Assembly (NCBI GenBank): GCA_946627685.1
Contig: CAMOVV010000049.1
Span: 1-7,757, forward strand
Direction of reading: 5' to 3'
Source of the DNA: an uncultured Bacteroidales bacterium
GTDB lineage: Bacteria > Bacteroidota > Bacteroidia > Bacteroidales > UBA932
Length of the DNA: 7,757 nucleotides
Of this stretch, positions 6,906 through 7,757 are shown piece by piece (positions within the stretch are counted from its first letter, which is position 1; each line of letters starts with the position of its first letter). The translations under genes and the position numbers were made by a program. Below the pieces are notes generated by a model, which made no database searches, was not told the DNA's origin, and worked only from the letters and a program-made list of their open reading frames with translations.

Positions 6906-7757
6906 ATGGAAGAAAAATTTTTTGATTTGGGTAAGGTAGGGGCCGTGGACAGGCTTCTGCACGACGGCGGTTTTGAAATAGAGGGGAAAATTCCTTCGGC
7001 GTCAGTCCTTTTGATGGAAGGAACGGATTTCGACCTCACGTATTTCCCGCTCAAACATCTGGGATACAAGGCTGTGGTCATGGCTACGGCCCATCTTTGC
7101 GCCCGTCTCGCCCGCCCGCAGGGACTTTCCGTCCGCCTGGGCATCTCTTCCAAACTCGATTTCCCCCAGATAAAAGAGCTCTGGACCGGAATCTGCTCCG
7201 CCGCCTCAGAACATGGCTACAAAGCCGCGGACCTCGACCTCAAACCCTCCCGCAACGGCCTTGTCATCAGCATAAACGCAAGCGGGGAGGCCAAAGAACT
7301 GACCCTTAAGAGACGTCCGAAGGCAAAAAGCAAGGACCTTATCGCCGTGTCGGGCCCTCTTGGAGCCGCCTACCTCGGGCAACAGGTTCTCGAGAGGGAG
7401 AACCGCAATTTCTCTGAAAAAAAGACCGGCGTGGACCAGGCCGTCCTCGACAAATACAAGATGATAATCGGAGACTATCTGAAGCCCGAAATAAACGCTT
7501 CCGTGGTGTCTCACCTCGAAGATGCGGAAATATACCCTTCCTATGGTTTCGTTGTGTCTGAGGGCCTCTCAGACGCCGTTAAACGCCTGGTGAGGGCTTC
7601 CGGGCTTGGCGCAAAAATATATGTTGACCGGCTGCCATTCGAGGGCAATTCCTTCGAGGCCGGAAAACTACTCGACATAGACCCGGTGTCCGCGGCAATG
7701 AACGGAGGAGACGCCTGCCGCCTGCTGTTCACGATACCCATCCTGCAGGCAGAAAAG
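6906..7757 (+). CDS. Degenerate ThiL / AIR-synthase-related protein (3' end outside window)
   Basis: The frame runs 284 codons from the ATG at 6906 to the window end without a stop. The overall match is to thiamine-monophosphate kinase (ThiL), which phosphorylates thiamine phosphate to the diphosphate. Shared blocks are MEGTDFDLTYFPLKHLGYKA (37-56), SRNGLVISI (115-123), SGPLGAAYLGQQVLERE (149-165) and NGGDACRLLFTIP (266-278). The catalytic motifs are gone: the GDDAAV segment is missing with about 15-20 residues, TTD before MEG reads PSA, the N-x-SD stretch reads MATAH (59-63), GGDT reads AADL (107-110), DISDGL reads VVSEGL (216-221), and GGEDYELLF has lost its ED-Y-E. It is therefore unlikely to be an active ThiL. 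The long open frame with neighbour-like codon use argues against a pseudogene. A regulatory or binding role is possible; the function is unknown. About 50-60 C-terminal residues probably lie beyond the window. Confidence 0.8.
   Translation, partial: MEEKFFDLGKVGAVDRLLHDGGFEIEGKIPSASVLLMEGTDFDLTYFPLKHLGYKAVVMATAHLCARLARPQGLSVRLGISSKLDFPQIKELWTGICSAASEHGYKAADLDLKPSRNGLVISINASGEAKELTLKRRPKAKSKDLIAVSGPLGAAYLGQQVLERENRNFSEKKTGVDQAVLDKYKMIIGDYLKPEINASVVSHLEDAEIYPSYGFVVSEGLSDAVKRLVRASGLGAKIYVDRLPFEGNSFEAGKLLDIDPVSAAMNGGDACRLLFTIPILQAEK

Noticed and set aside
6786..6962. 59-codon upstream extension of the EEP hydrolase frame
   Set aside because: It reads through a well-formed minus-strand promoter and into the ThiL-like gene, and it would bury the signal peptide that begins at 6785.
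1..7757. Defence system, prophage, insertion sequence, CRISPR array or tRNA/rRNA gene
   Set aside because: I looked on both strands and saw no direct-repeat array, transposase, phage gene or structural RNA; every gene longer than 200 bases is assigned to a chromosomal family.

Overview
The window looks like a chromosomal segment from a member of the Bacteroidales, with GC content in the mid-50s by eye. Three things point there: a single-chain SecD-SecF fusion, promoter boxes of the Bacteroidetes type (TTTG, about 19 bases, TAnnTTTG), and start codons without clear Shine-Dalgarno sites. The protein sequences also read like Bacteroidales versions of their families. The genus cannot be fixed from the sequence; an Alistipes-like or uncultured relative would fit the GC content.

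Layout from left to right. Positions 2-1339 hold the 3' part of secDF (protein export motor), closed by a strong intrinsic terminator at 1358-1393. A promoter overlaps and follows that terminator and drives dnaE (1427-5083, replicative DNA polymerase III alpha). A PrsW-family intramembrane protease gene (5103-5930) follows 19 bases later on the same strand, so the two are probably co-transcribed. Converging on it, with only 9 bases between the stop codons, is a minus-strand gene for an exported endonuclease/exonuclease/phosphatase-family hydrolase (5940-6785). A 120-bp AT-rich divergent intergenic region (6786-6905) carries back-to-back promoters. The last gene (6906 to the window end, no stop reached) is a ThiL/AIR-synthase-fold protein in which nearly every metal- and nucleotide-binding motif of thiamine-phosphate kinase has been lost.

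Most of the window is core housekeeping: export, replication, membrane proteolysis. There is no sign of phage, transposon, CRISPR, tRNA or rRNA. The most unusual object is the degenerate ThiL-like protein. Lesser points of interest are the complete metal site in the DnaE PHP domain, the terminator-promoter overlap before dnaE, the charged aromatic tail on the PrsW homologue, and small palindromes over the promoter of the ThiL-like gene.
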